From: Cotesia glomerata
Lineage: Eukaryota > Arthropoda > Insecta > Hymenoptera > Braconidae
Assembly: GCF_020080835.1 (NCBI RefSeq)
Contig: NC_058158.1
Span: 19,430,430-19,494,429 of the forward strand
Length of the DNA stretch: 64,000 nt
Direction: 5' to 3'
Position 1 is the stretch's first letter. Each line of letters begins with the position of its first letter. A program made the position numbers and the translations under genes. Shown here piece by piece: positions 46,339 through 57,603 of this stretch. The notes beneath the pieces are model-generated. The model had not been told where the DNA came from. It did not search any database and saw only the letters and a list, made by a program, of their open reading frames with translations.

Positions 46339-46406
<68 letters not shown>

Positions 46407-46621
46407 TATGTGAACCGCTTATAACTTTTGAATGGTTTGACCGATTTCATCACGGTTGGTGCCATTTAAAAGGGCTTGACCAAACTTAGATTTTAAAAAC
46501 TATTTGGACCGATTCAGATCAATAGATTTTGATAAATCTGCAAAAATCGTTTGAAGGTCACAGGAAGCTTCCCTGACTATCCCCGCGAGGTTGTCACGGT
46601 GTCTGTTTGTATGTATGTGTG

Positions 46622-46673
<52 letters not shown>

Positions 46674-47070
46674 TTATGTTATCTTAGGGGGGGGGGGAAT
46701 TCTTCTTACGGATTCCAGGCATAGCTGTTCGGCCTGGATATGTGGCGACTCGAAGCAGCGTCATACTAAAACTCTTTATGAGGCTTAAAAAATTGCGTCG
46801 AATGCTGCCAACCGCGTAGAAATCAGTTCATTCATTCAAAAGTTATTGCGGTTTAAATATTCAAAAAATATTGTCTTATCAAATCTCTATCAGACTTTTG
46901 AGCTCGAAGAGAAAGCAATAGGAAAGCAATCTCTTTGAGCTCGGAGAGCTCAAAATAACCCATAAATTGTATTTTTAAGCTCGAAAACGTTATTGGTGCA
47001 ATTTTAAGCGCCTAAGTATGGAATTAGAGGAAAGTCTCAGTGATGGCCTTCAGGGTTAACCGTTTTTCTA
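46339..47070 (+). repeat. CTTCCCGC repeat family with LINE 3' tail fragment
   Basis: A (TG)n tract, then repeat body (46403-46555), a second left part (GGAAGCTTCCCTGACTATCC, near 46562) with another (TG)n, then 90 bases matching the LINE 3' UTR (TTACGGATTCCAGGC, ATATGTGGCGACTCGA) at 46688-46772, then the right part of the repeat ending GGCCTTCAGGGTTAACCG. So a second LINE tail was inserted in a GT tract here. Confidence 0.65.
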
Positions 47071-47660
47071 ATTTTTTTATTGAAAATTACTTAAATTATT
47101 CTGAATAAAAAAAAATTCATTCATGACCGCCCAGTACCTCTAACTGATTCTCGCTACTGATTTTTTAATTGAAAATTGCCTCAATTATTCCAAATAAAAA
47201 TTAAAAACTCACTCATAGCCGTCCAGAGCCCCTGACTGACCGTTGCTACTTATTTTTTATTTTAAAATTATTTTAATTCATTTAAATAAAAATTGAAATT
47301 TAATCATAGTCGCCCAGTGCCTCCAACTGACCCTCGCTACTTATTTTTTGTTTGAAAATTACTGTCATCATTTTAACTTATTATACAAATTCTGCCATTG
47401 CCGTCTAGTGCTTCTAATCGACCCGCCATACTTATTTTTTAATTAAAAATTCGTTCAACTACTTCAAATTAAAAAAAAATTCAGTCACCGCCGCCAAGTG
47501 CCTTGCTACTAATTTTTTAATAAAAAATTACTCCAATTTTTTCTCATAAATAAAAAAATCCAGTAACTACTGCCCCGTGCCTCTGTCTGAGCCCCGCTAC
47601 TGAGCTTTTCATTCAAAATTACTTTAATTATTTCGATTCAAAATCAAAATTCTGTCATAG
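47071..47660 (-). repeat. Right arm, outer block of about 91-bp units
   Basis: About six units in the same orientation as 39540-44175 (GCCCAGTACCTCTAACTGAT, GTCCAGAGCCCCTGACTGAC). The last unit fades at about 47660. Confidence 0.82.
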
Positions 47661-47739
47661 CCGATTTAATTTAGCAAAATCTTCAGTTTTTCCCTTTGAA
47701 TTTGTCAAATCTTGTGCCTTCAATAAAAAAAATTAAATA

Positions 47740-48080
47740 TCCTCACTCACATTCATACGTGCATTGTTACTGATACACTCACACTAGTACACGATCTCAG
47801 ACATACACCTAGCATCACGTAAGTCCGCCGTCCGCGGTCAGTCCGTCCCCACTCTCGGTCTACTGCTCGAGAAGCCGGCAGTAGCTCTGGCATCTCACTC
47901 TCGCGTCTCTTACTGCCTTTTCACTCACTTTTTATTCTTCTGTCGCGCGCTCCTGATTGGTCACTTTCATTAATTGATAATTAATTATCTATGCGTCTGA
48001 TTGAAAAATGGCTCAGGACTTTTCGTCTCAGAATATTCTTCTCTTTCGATTTCTACAATGAATTGCGTGACTTCTGAGAC

Positions 48081-48084
<4 letters not shown>
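47740..48084 (-). mobile_element. Half copy of MITE A
   Basis: ATTATCTATGCGTCTGATTG, CAGGACTTTTCGTCTCAGAA and the end GTGACTTCTGAGACACCCT match the right half of 30281-30728, and CACATTCATACGTGCA resembles its centre. It is followed by (TA)n at 48085-48134. The opposite end is not seen; it could be the right end of the foldback element, but the sequence does not show this. Confidence 0.5.
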
Positions 48085-48135
<51 letters not shown>

Positions 48136-48377
48136 TAGCTAACCCGGCAAACGTTGTTTTGCTATGTGAATAATTTCTAGAGAATTTCTAGTGTAGAAAA
48201 AAAATTACTAACTTATTGAAAGTGTATAAAGATGTGGAATATAAGTGAAAAAAGCCTGGAGCGCTGCGAACGATGAGGGAATATTTTTAAAAAATAACAA
48301 AACACCAAACATTGATTGTTTTAATTTATTAAAAGTAATAATTTTTTAGATAATTAATTAATTACATAATATTAATC

Positions 48378-48853
48378 TTTTAATGCTGCAGCGTGAACAA
48401 TATTTTTTGTTAGCCCGTCTTTAGCGAATACAAACAAACTTGACGGTTAACCCACTCGAGAGCATGCAACGCATAGTTGTCCGTGTGAAAAAAATGGTGT
48501 GCTCAAATCTAAGCTACAAACAGACATTGTTTGGCCTTGGGATTTATTAATAGTCATTGCGAATACCAATCTAATCGGAAATTGAATACGCTTAAATTGA
48601 ATTGGTACATCTGTGGGTATAATAGGTATTCGTGGTATCAATATATTTTCACCTTGGAACTTGCCATTTAGAATGGTGCCTTCAATAACGTTTTTCATTA
48701 ATTTTTTAATGACTAATCGCGTACCGTTGCATAGCCGTGGCGGGTTCAAATTACGAAGCAAAATAATTGGAGATCCAACCTTCAATTGTAAGTTATGTGG
48801 TGGCATGCCTGGCAAATCTAGTGAGTTAAAAAACTGTGTTGGAAAATTTACAG
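48378..48853 (-). pseudogene. Helitron PIF1-like helicase, C-terminal part
   Basis: It contains the terminal helicase motifs: PHNLQLKVGSPIILLRNL, GTRLVI, FPIRLVFAMTINKSQGQ (motif VI region) and GQLCVACSRVG. A TAA at 48447-48449 interrupts it, and the frame continues for about 23 more residues. It is separated from the rest of the helicase by the solo LTR at 48854-50250, which with its 4-bp duplication is a multiple of three, so the frame is kept. Confidence 0.85.
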
Positions 48854-50250
48854 TGTTACGTCCTGAGGAACTTTGAAAATATTTAAAAATAAATTATATT
48901 TCAATGACTATAATTTTGTTTGAGCGACCTTAGAAATAAAATATAATATTTCTTTTTATACATTAAATAGTATCTAGAATACTCGCTTTAGTGACGCCAG
49001 GGTCATTAAAGTGAAGACATACGCAAGACTAAGATATTTTTCCCAGAAAAATACTTAAAAAAAAATTAAATTTTAGTTTTACCTTTATTTCAAAGGAAAG
49101 CCATAAAAATAAAATAAATAGGGCCTTATGTAAAAGGATAAGGGAAAAATATCTTTACCATCTTGTGTACTTAGGCTAAAAAGAAAAAAAAATGACGCAT
49201 AGAAGAGAAACTTATTTTCCAGATGTTTAAAATTTATCAATTCCGTTGGTTTCTGTTTATTTATTTACTCAGTAAGATAAAGTTTAAAGAATTTGAAAAT
49301 AATAAAATTTAAATAACGAAATCTTACTGAGATAAAATTTTAAATAATAAATATTAAAAAAATGCAATAATAAATATAAAAAAAATGCAATAATAAATAT
49401 TAAAAGAAAATTTATAAAATAATTAATAAATACGACAAAACAGATCCCAACAATCTAAACAAATTCAATAGTAATAGATAAAACTAAAATAAGTAACAAC
49501 TGATCAATTAAAATATCATTAAAACTAAAATAGCATTATTATAAATAAATTTTACAAATAACTAAAATATATGTAAGTGGATGCGTAGGTGCGCATACCC
49601 ATCCGCTTGCATAAGGGCGTGACCTGGCCGCTTTTCCTAAAGAGAAGGGGGCCTAGAGTGGAAAAGTCCTTTTCTATTGGATGGAAATCGTCCCTTCTAG
49701 GACCCACAAGCTAGGACCCCCCAAAAAAAACTAAAACTATGGGACTCTCTGGAGAATAGATTCTATTCAGTTCAGTTCATTTTCCGACTCTGACACAGAC
49801 TCAGACTAAATTTTATTTTTACCAGTGCAGGCCTTCCCACTGCGTAAAACACTCTTTCGTCTCTTTTGTGAATAGTGAGTAAAATAGTGAGTTAATTATC
49901 TTTAGATTTCCGATTCAAGGTTCATCCCCAGAGATTATCCAAATAGTACAGGTATTGTAAAGTTACGTTTCCTGATCTCAGAGCGTTTAGAAATCATTGT
50001 TTTTTTTTATATATTGTGTCAAATCATACGTTCCGATCAACCTTATAATAATTTTTTTGTAATAACTTTTGTAAAACGTACTTGATTGTACATTTATTTA
50101 CTTTTCATTTTACAATATATGTATTAACTGCAACCCAAGTCTTATTACTTCTAAAATTAAAACCAGCTAAAATACTCCCGATCCCAATCTATAGATCTTA
50201 AATGATCTGGATTAAAATCAATAATTTAAAAATTACGCTAAGACGTAACA
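48854..50250. repeat. Solo LTR inside the Helitron helicase
   Basis: It begins TGTTACGTCC and ends AGACGTAACA, with a perfect 9-bp inverted repeat TGTTACGTC/GACGTAACA. The 4-bp target duplication ACAG lies at 48850-48853 and 50251-50254. Helicase coding resumes exactly on each side. The 1397 bases have no internal ORF, so this is a solo LTR left by recombination. Orientation is not set. Confidence 0.88.
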
Positions 50251-50254
50251 ACAG

Positions 50255-51824
50255 CTTCAGTGTCATCGCCAACTGTATCAATAGATTTATATGATACCAA
50301 GTCCCCTGGCGATCACTGTTGTATCTTCAGATTTAAAATGTCAACGTTTACATTTTTTGCAGCTAACATTGCTCTTTCTGCAAGCCACTCGAGATTTATG
50401 TAATTCGTGTGTACATCGAGAAATATTTGTTCAATGAGAGCATCTTGCGAATCAATGATTGTGCGGAAATCATTCGCTAATTTTATGTATCCAGTTTCAG
50501 CTATAGTGACTTTTCCATCGCCGATATCTAAGAGTTGTTTTGAGAATGTTTCAGCGGATGGATCTTGAAGCAATTGAACGCGCATATTTACTTTCAGCTG
50601 TACTATTTCAACATTAAGCCACAATGTCGATGATTTTAAGCAGACGTTAATTTCATCAGCGTATGTTGAACGTGGAATGACGGGAAGTGTTTGTCTGAAG
50701 TCACCTGAAAGGACTAACAGAGTGCCACCAAATAGTTTGTCGTTGTTTTTAATATCTTTCAATGTCCTGTTCAACGCCTCAAGCGAATGTTTGTATGCCA
50801 TGGTACATTCATCCCAGATGATAATTTTACACTGATTCAGCACTGTGGCTATGGACGATTGTTTTTTTATGTCGCACACTGCGTCAGGGTTATTTTAAAT
50901 ATTAAGTAGTAGCTTAAATACTGAATGAGCTGTTCTGCCTCCATCCAATAAGGTTGCCACAATGCCCGATGATACAACGGCTAATGCGATGCCATTATTG
51001 GATCAAATTTTGGCGAAAATCAGCGAAATAAGGAATGTCTTGCCAGTTCAACCTGGTGCATCTAAAAAGAAGTACCAACCTTGTCCTGCTGAAACTGCGA
51101 GCATAATGCGGTCGTAAATGGTTCTTTGTTCCTCATTTGTTTCTATAGTGTTGTACTGCATTTCACGATTCATTTCAGTGTTCATTAAATCAGTTGCACC
51201 TCGATTTGGCGAATTCATACCGAAATGACTGAGTGGTAAGTTGGCAATGATAATACAAAGATCCTCAATAGCAATCAATGCTTCATAGTACATATCTCCG
51301 CTGAATGTTATCGCTAGATTGTTACACCGTGTACGATGTTGATGCAATATATCATCAGTCATTGAATCTTTGTGATTAGCCCACAATATCTCTGCTTGGA
51401 CTGGAAAACATGTAGTCAACACTATAGCGAATAGTAGACGAATTTATATTGCTGTACAGTTCAATGCTGCTTCAGCAAGCATACATTCCCACTGATTGTC
51501 ATCTTCTAGCAAGCCGAGTGCAAGGCATGCATCTTTATACGTTGTATACTGTTGCCCATTCACTTTACGTATATCTTGAAATGACAATGGGCCAGTAACA
51601 TTAACCAACAATAGTCGAAGATAAAAGCACTCAGTCTGTCTTGGATTCACTGTAAATACTCGCCCAAAGGCGTTTGATTTGAATAAATTGGGGCATGCAT
51701 CAACTGGTGAGCCTTGCTTGCGCGGTATCCATTGTTCTGTTTGAGCCCATGTGAAATAGCGTGGTACTTGTGAATAGAGTAAAGTACGTGCAAAGGCACC
51801 AAAATCATCCACACGATTACACAA
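50255..51824 (-). pseudogene. Helitron PIF1-like helicase, N-terminal and middle part
   Basis: All in one frame, broken only by stop codons at 51444, 51048, 51003, 50895 and 50313. Walker A reads APG-stop-TGKTF at 51048, Walker B reads IIIWDECTMA, motif III reads LSGDFRQTLPV, and RVQLLQDPSAE lies further on. The upstream part (FARTLLYSQVPRYFTW, ESFYLRLL-like) is the linker between Rep and helicase. It would unwind DNA for rolling-circle transposition. The frame is kept over 1.5 kb despite the stops. Confidence 0.86.
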
Positions 51825-51887
51825 TTCAAAAAATTCAGTGAGTGTAGTTTTTGGTCGATTTATAGCACGATCAATCGCTGTCTCGTT

Positions 51888-53885
51888 CTAGAAATATACA
51901 CGCTGACCATTTTCAAGATGAACGGCTAACTGAACAACTGCTGGATCCCGTTCATGAATTGGAAAACCAAAGATACGCAAAACAGCTTTATTGGAGCTGA
52001 TGTACCGACCTATTTGGTAGAGCGTTATTTCATCGTTATTATTTACTGGATGAGCATTTACATTGATAATTTCCACTCTAAACATCGCCATGTCACTGCC
52101 TTTATGGACATACTTGCAAATATATTTGATGCTCTTCACAGAACTGCAGAACTCAAGATTAATATGAGCATTGTTTGTTTTGCTCAGCAGGGGCGAATAT
52201 GGCACGACCCAACGATTGTCAATATCAATGTCTGTGTTGCTGATGTTTTTAATAAATGATTGTCCGCTATCATCTGGATTCCTTCGACGATATAATGGAT
52301 ATCCGTCGACATTTGTGATTGTATCGTTAGTGAAATCTTTAGGGAAATTTTTTGTACATTTTCCATCTGACATGCAAGGCGATGAACGATTAAAAGTACC
52401 GCATGGGCCATGAATCATGTTTGCTGTAACAATATCAAACAACAATTGATCAATAGACGGATCGGGAATTTCTGCAGAAATTATATTATCTATTTTTTCA
52501 GGACGGATTTTGTCGATTAACCAAACCAAAATGTGGGCATGAGGTAATCCTCGCGTTTGCCACTCAACCAAATACAGCCAGCAACGTGTGGGACCGAATA
52601 CATGTGATTTAGTAATAAAATTTATCAATGACTTCAGCTTTTGTCTAAACACACGTGCTGTAATGTCATGACGATGTATTGCATTTTGGCCAGGCAACAG
52701 CAAAGATGTAATCTCTAGCCATTTTGGATTACATGTGAACGTAATAAATAAACACGGTCGCCCATATTCGTGCGCAAAAGTCAGAGCATCCTGTATATAC
52801 TCTTGCATATGACGTGGACTGCCTACGTACGATGATGTTAGAATAACAGAGTTACCAATTTCAGCAGCGTCGGCGTTGTTGACAACAGCGTCTCGCAAGT
52901 GAATGTACTCTTCCACACGTAGCTTGAGTTGATTATATCGTAAGTATCGTAGTCGTTCGCCTTCTATCTTCGCGTACATGTCGACCATGAATTGTTTACA
53001 AAGATCTCGAAATCGTAGAATGACGTTATCCAGCCCGCGTCGAATCATCAATCTATACGCATAATAATCCGAGCTAACGTTCTTGTTTGTTTCGGCTCCT
53101 GTAATAATATATTCATAAATATTAATTTAAGTTAATTGCGTTTAATCATTTAATTGTTTTGTTAAAAGTGTAATAATCAAATTCATAATAAATGAAGCAC
53201 CTGATACGGGATCTCGTTGTTTAATATTTATGCTATATCCGTCTTGTCACTTCCAGGAGATTAGCGGATATTGGAGAGCGTCATATGAACGGTGTGTATC
53301 AGCAATGAACTGAAGATTATTATTTCTCCTACGAATCACAATTTCTCGTGCACCTGTACGATCGCCATCCATTATTCCAGCAACGTCGTCAGCAACAGGT
53401 GCATTGAATCTACGAATGTGTTCTCCAGCTGGTGTTTTATCAGGATTAATAACAATAGCATGATTATCGCTTTATAATTTGTGCATGTGGGATTTGAATA
53501 TTTTCAACAATTCATTATGCTCATTCAATAGAGCATCCAGCTCGCTGACGATGCGTCTAGCAAAGAATAAATTAAGGTTATTGTAGCCACAATGTGCATC
53601 CACCCGATTGGCTAGTGCGCTTCCGGAGTCCTCGCCTCGTTGGTCATTTGCTCTGCGTCTATTGACAGTAAAACGGTGTAATTGTCGTTGTTCTAATCTC
53701 ATGACTTCATTGCGTTCAGCTCGTGTATCGTCTGATTGTTCTTGACACAATTGCGCCATTCTCACACGCGCTCCATTATTTTCTTCCTGAACTTGTTCTT
53801 CGGTTCTTTGGCCTCTTCTATTTCGAATGCTTCTAGATTTATTTGTATCACGGCTCAAATTGGCCCCTTTGCGTTTTGTTGGCAT
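51888..53885 (-). pseudogene. Helitron Rep (HUH endonuclease) with a small intron
   Basis: The start is MPTKRKGANLSRDTNKS at 53885, a basic N-terminal end. Later come FITFTCNPKW, the two-His motif LPHAHILVW, and the catalytic tyrosine region YICKYVHKG, i.e. the Rep HUH nuclease. A GT-AG intron of 102 bases fits at 53099-53200 (ATCAG|GTGCTT ... TTACAG|GAGCC), phase 1, and joins two coding blocks. In-frame stops lie at 53472-53474 (TAA), 53247-53249 (TGA) and 51888-51890 (TAG). No frameshift is needed over 2 kb. Role: nicking and strand transfer at the ends. Confidence 0.86.
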
Positions 53886-54913
53886 TGTTTACTGTACAAT
53901 ACAAAACACAAATGAATAGAACTGATTGAATTATTCAATTATTATATTAATCATTTATTTTATCTTTGATTACATTAAATATACATGTAAAAATTAGATA
54001 GTTTCACGAAAACGAAAAATTTTATGTTTCTTAATTATATCGAAAATACATATTGTTAGGAATAGTGAAAAAAAATTTCTGTCGAAGTTAGAGCTCTTAT
54101 AAGGAAACAAAAAAAAAAATTTCCCATTTTTTATAAGAATCTAACTTTCACCGAATTCGTTTTTCACCATTTCCAACAATATTTTCGTTATAAATAAGAA
54201 AGAATAATTTTTAATTTATAATAAACGTAAAAAATAATTTATACTTACAACTCAATAGCCGTTGTTTGCGGGAACTCGTGACACGTGTTGAGTATTTTAG
54301 AGGTTATGTAAGTCACTTAATTAACTGATCGTACGATTTACACTCAAAATTAATAATTTCATTAGTTATCAATAATTAATTATATTCAATAATATTAGTT
54401 ATTGATAAATAAATAATAAAGTTACTCGAGAATATATTTAATATGAGAGTTACACTGAGATAGTAAAAATGTTTAACTACTACGCTTGAAGCATAAACAC
54501 TAATAATAGCCGAAGACTGTAGAGGTAACATCCCCACTCCGTGCTGTTTACAGGGTGAGAAGTGACACCGGTAGACACATAGAGGGGATAACTTACCAAG
54601 TGATAATAATTGATGTTATCGAGCGGGATAGAAAATGATAAAATTATGAAAATGATTATTAAAAAGCAAGGGTCGGTGATAAAAAAGTGCAAATTTAGAG
54701 TTTTATATATTTTTTGATGCCACAAAATAAAAAAAAAAAAAAATTAATCAAAAAAACAAAAAAAAAATTTTTGGGGTGAACACCCCTTATCACTTAGAGG
54801 TTAGATAAATAAATAGTAGCCGATTCTCAGGCTTACTGAATATGCATAAAAAATTTCATGAGAATCGGTCAAGCCGTCTCGGTGGAGTATGGGAACGAAC
54901 ATTGTGACACGAG

Positions 54914-54914
<1 letters not shown>
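53886..54914 (-). other. Helitron 5' untranslated region
   Basis: About 1 kb between the TC end and the Rep start, AT-rich; no ORF is credible. The first 100 bases carry the block AGACGGCTTGACCGATTCTC, seen at Helitron 5' ends. Confidence 0.6.
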
Positions 54915-54945
<31 letters not shown>

Positions 54946-55042
54946 TAGCTATAAATTATGGCTCTTTACCGTAAGATGGACGATGGTGTTTATTACTCGG
55001 TAGGTCTTATTAGGTGACGGAATGGTAGTTACGGACAATGTC

Positions 55043-55170
55043 TCGGATAGCTTAACTGGTAGAGCCTTTGGCACGTAACCAAATGATCCGGGTTCGAGTC
55101 CGGTCTGGGCTGTCTGAATTATTTTTTCGGTTACCGAAAAATTCCTACTGAGTAAGGTCCCTCCTCCCCC
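55043..55170 (+). mobile_element. tRNA-derived SINE, copy 2 (short)
   Basis: GGATAGCTTAACTGGTAGAGCC is the A-box region; GGTTCGAGTCC (55091-55101) is the B box. GGATAGC pairs with GCTGTCT as an acceptor stem, and TTTGG-CACGTAA-CCAAA makes an anticodon arm with CGT (Thr). The T stem has mismatches, so it is not a working tRNA. A pyrimidine-rich tail follows. Confidence 0.7.
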
Positions 55171-55257
55171 CTTTATCCTTTATTTCTCCAGTTCCCAAAT
55201 TTGTCTTTAATGACAAATTTAGCTATAAATTATAGCTATAAATTATTACAAATATAA

Positions 55258-55497
55258 ATAATGCTGTGAAGCGGGAAAGAATGGGAGTTACGGTAATTAT
55301 TACGTGAAGCGTTCCACATTCACGTAACAGGATATTGGTAGGAAAGGATTGAGAAAGGAATGTGGAGAGGATCATCTCAATGTGAGTTTATAGAATATGC
55401 GAGAAAAAATTATTAGATAGCTCGGACTGGGATTCGAACCCAGAACCTTCCGAAGACATGTCGGCTACTCTACCATTTGAGCTATCCGGTCTATACT
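55258..55497 (-). mobile_element. tRNA-derived SINE, copy 3 (full)
   Basis: On the minus strand GGATAGCTCAAATGGTAGAG is followed by the B box GGTTCGAATCC (55430-55440) and a well-paired T stem CTGGG/CCCAG. Anticodon-loop bases TGT again point to tRNA-Thr. The body (TGTTACGTGAATGTGGAACG, CGTAATAATTACCGTAACTC) matches copy 1 closely. Part of its tail is repeated at 55563-55615. Confidence 0.78.
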
Positions 55498-55610
55498 AAA
55501 TTTTCTTTCGCTTATTCTATATACATTAAGCCACACCGTCCATCTTACGGCAAGCATTTTTGTTACAAATATAAATAATGCTGTGAAGCGAGAAAGAATA
55601 GGAGTTACGG

Positions 55611-55664
<54 letters not shown>

Positions 55665-55666
<2 letters not shown>

Positions 55667-55991
55667 GGTGTGCCAAAATGTAACTTCCGTGGAGAACCTT
55701 TTAAAATTAAAATTTTGAGTTCTATTTTCAACAGCAATTGTGTTTCGGCATTTCCTGAGATACTTCGGGGTGAGTGGATTCATTTGATTATTTATAAAAC
55801 ACTTCCCGACAAATTTTGAATTTTTACCGGAAATGCCTAAACTAAGCTTCTGTTAAAAAATTATATCAAAATTAAATACATCGTCTCACACCAAAATATA
55901 TCAGGAAATGTCCAAACGCAGCCCCTGTTAAAAGCGGAACTAAAAATTCCAATTTTAAAAGGTTCTCCACGCGAGTTACTTTTTGGCACAC
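55665..55991 (+). mobile_element. MITE B, copy 2
   Basis: AGGGTGTGCCAAAATGTAAC at the left; the right end TTTTTGGCACACCC closes the inverted repeat. Internal sequence (CTGAGATACTTCGGGGTGAG) matches copy 1 at 30766-31119. A (TA)n tract lies on the left (55615-55662) and a short TA run on the right. Confidence 0.82.
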
Positions 55992-57355
55992 CCATATATA
56001 TATGTACATGTACGATATAACGCCGCTTGTCAGGACGATAGCGTTAACAATTCTTAAGGGATCCCAATTAAACTCAACATACTTTTTCATAGACGATTAC
56101 GAACATCAAGTTCAAATATAAGCTTGTTTGGTCAATTACTTTAGAAATTACAGCATTTTACAATTTTCAGAGTTTGAAAATTTTATACTTTCACTACTTC
56201 TGCTTCAAGGTTGCACGGACAGTACCCCGTAAGTCATAGTAGAATCTAAATTTTTTTTTCATCAAAATTAAAAATTTGATTACCAAAATTCACTACTATA
56301 ATTTAATCGTTGCCTCACATTATTATTTATTAAATAATTTAATAATTTAATCAACAAAAACAATAAACAGTCAACGTCTGACTCAAGTATTTTTTCACAA
56401 GACTCGGACCTGACGACACCGCGCTTAACAGCTGTTTATATTTATCTTACTGTGTAGTGTTGAGTTGAAAAACATAACCTATAAAAATACACAGGAATTA
56501 TTAAAATTCGAAATTCGCGCGTTATATTTTGTGCAACGTTGCCACACTGCGCTGAATCACGTGGTTTATTTATTTTTAAATATGTTTGCCTTAAATTTTC
56601 ATGAATTTCTCATCTTTTGCATTAAAATATCTTTAAAAGCCTCCGTTAGGAAATTTTTATTTTATTTTTAATGTATTCTACGAAAGTTGATTGACTGAAA
56701 TAAAAGTTTTTTGTTTTTTAATCTTCCTAAGAGATAGTCACATAAATCGATATATGTGCAATCCGCTAATAGTCTCTATAGGCTACATATTAAATTTCAA
56801 TTTATCAATAATTTATTAAAGGATAACCTTTCATCATATCTATTCGACAAAATTAATTTAGACGTATGAGATAGCAATTCATAGCATATCAAAAAATTAG
56901 GTTCTGATCTTCAAAAGTGCATTTGTGTCCGTACAACCTTAAATAATTTTTAAACGCGTTGAGATATTTAATTTCTATAAAATGCATCAACAAGCTGAGA
57001 AAATAAGCTTCCATTCACATGTTTTTCTAAATCAAAATATATCCATCTTAGAATCATTTTTAAGACATTCGACTTTTGCGCTTATTTTGTCCACAGAAAT
57101 GAAATCTACTCCCATTTTTTATGACGAATGGCCTTTCTTTAATTTATCGACTACATATCATTACATTTCAATTGTATCATGCAACTTGTTTAATTTGAAG
57201 ATAAATTCATATATTTATTGTAAAATATAAACACTAGACAGGGATTCACCTGCTGACTAAAAAATCACTAGCATGTTAAGCTCCTTACCGAATTATTGTC
57301 GAAACCTGTTTGAAAACTCGTTTAAGTCATTAAATGAAGTCAATTTTTTCTGCAG
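55992..57355. other. Non-coding DNA upstream of the neurexin-like exon
   Basis: AT-rich, with no repeat family of this window recognised. It is probably intron if the exon call is right. Confidence 0.4.
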
Positions 57356-57603
57356 ATTTTGAAACTTTGTTACAAGATGGTCAGTCAATTATTCAAGTTG
57401 GAGGAAGATGGAACAACAACAAAGGGCAAGTTGAAAGAGGATTCGTAGGAATTATTTCAGGGCTTGTCATAAATAGTGCAAGAATTTTTGAATTAGAGAG
57501 TAAACAGTTGAGCAAAGTAGTTATTTCTCTGCGTGGTGATGTTCACATGTTACCACCCGGAAGCTTACAGGACAGAACTTCCCCTATACAGCGAATGCAG
57601 CAG
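57356..57603 (+). CDS. Internal exon, neurexin-like laminin-G (LNS) domain end
   Basis: The exon is bounded by TTTTTTCTGCAG (acceptor, ends 57355) and CAG|GTTGGT (donor). It starts with two bases of a split codon and reads FETLLQDGQSIIQVGGRWNN, then RGFVGIISGLVINSARIFEL and SLRGDVHMLPP, ending with IQRMQQ. The GGRW...FxGxxSGLxxN...RGDV pattern is that of the final LNS domain of neurexin-1, a presynaptic adhesion protein. No other exon was found within the window, as expected for a gene with long introns. The resemblance is judged from family knowledge, not a search. Confidence 0.68.

Larger units (their letters stand above)
48135..54914 (-). mobile_element. Helitron, formerly autonomous
   Basis: The minus strand begins TCTCGTGTCACAATG (54914) and ends with a hairpin GCAAAACAACGTTTGC then CGGGTTAGCTAG (48135) followed by T: the TC...CTAG ends of Helitrons with the usual 3' hairpin. 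It carries a Rep-helicase gene in between. (TA)n tracts flank both ends (48085-48134 and 54919-54944). A solo LTR sits inside the helicase. Confidence 0.88.

Noticed and set aside
48084..48134. Right terminus of the foldback element
   Set aside because: The end here matches MITE A, not the AGGGTGATTCACG start at 32935, so a common terminus is not shown.
55043..55110. A functional tRNA-Thr gene
   Set aside because: The T stem has mismatches, base 33 of the anticodon loop is A, and the tRNA-like part continues into a SINE body found elsewhere.
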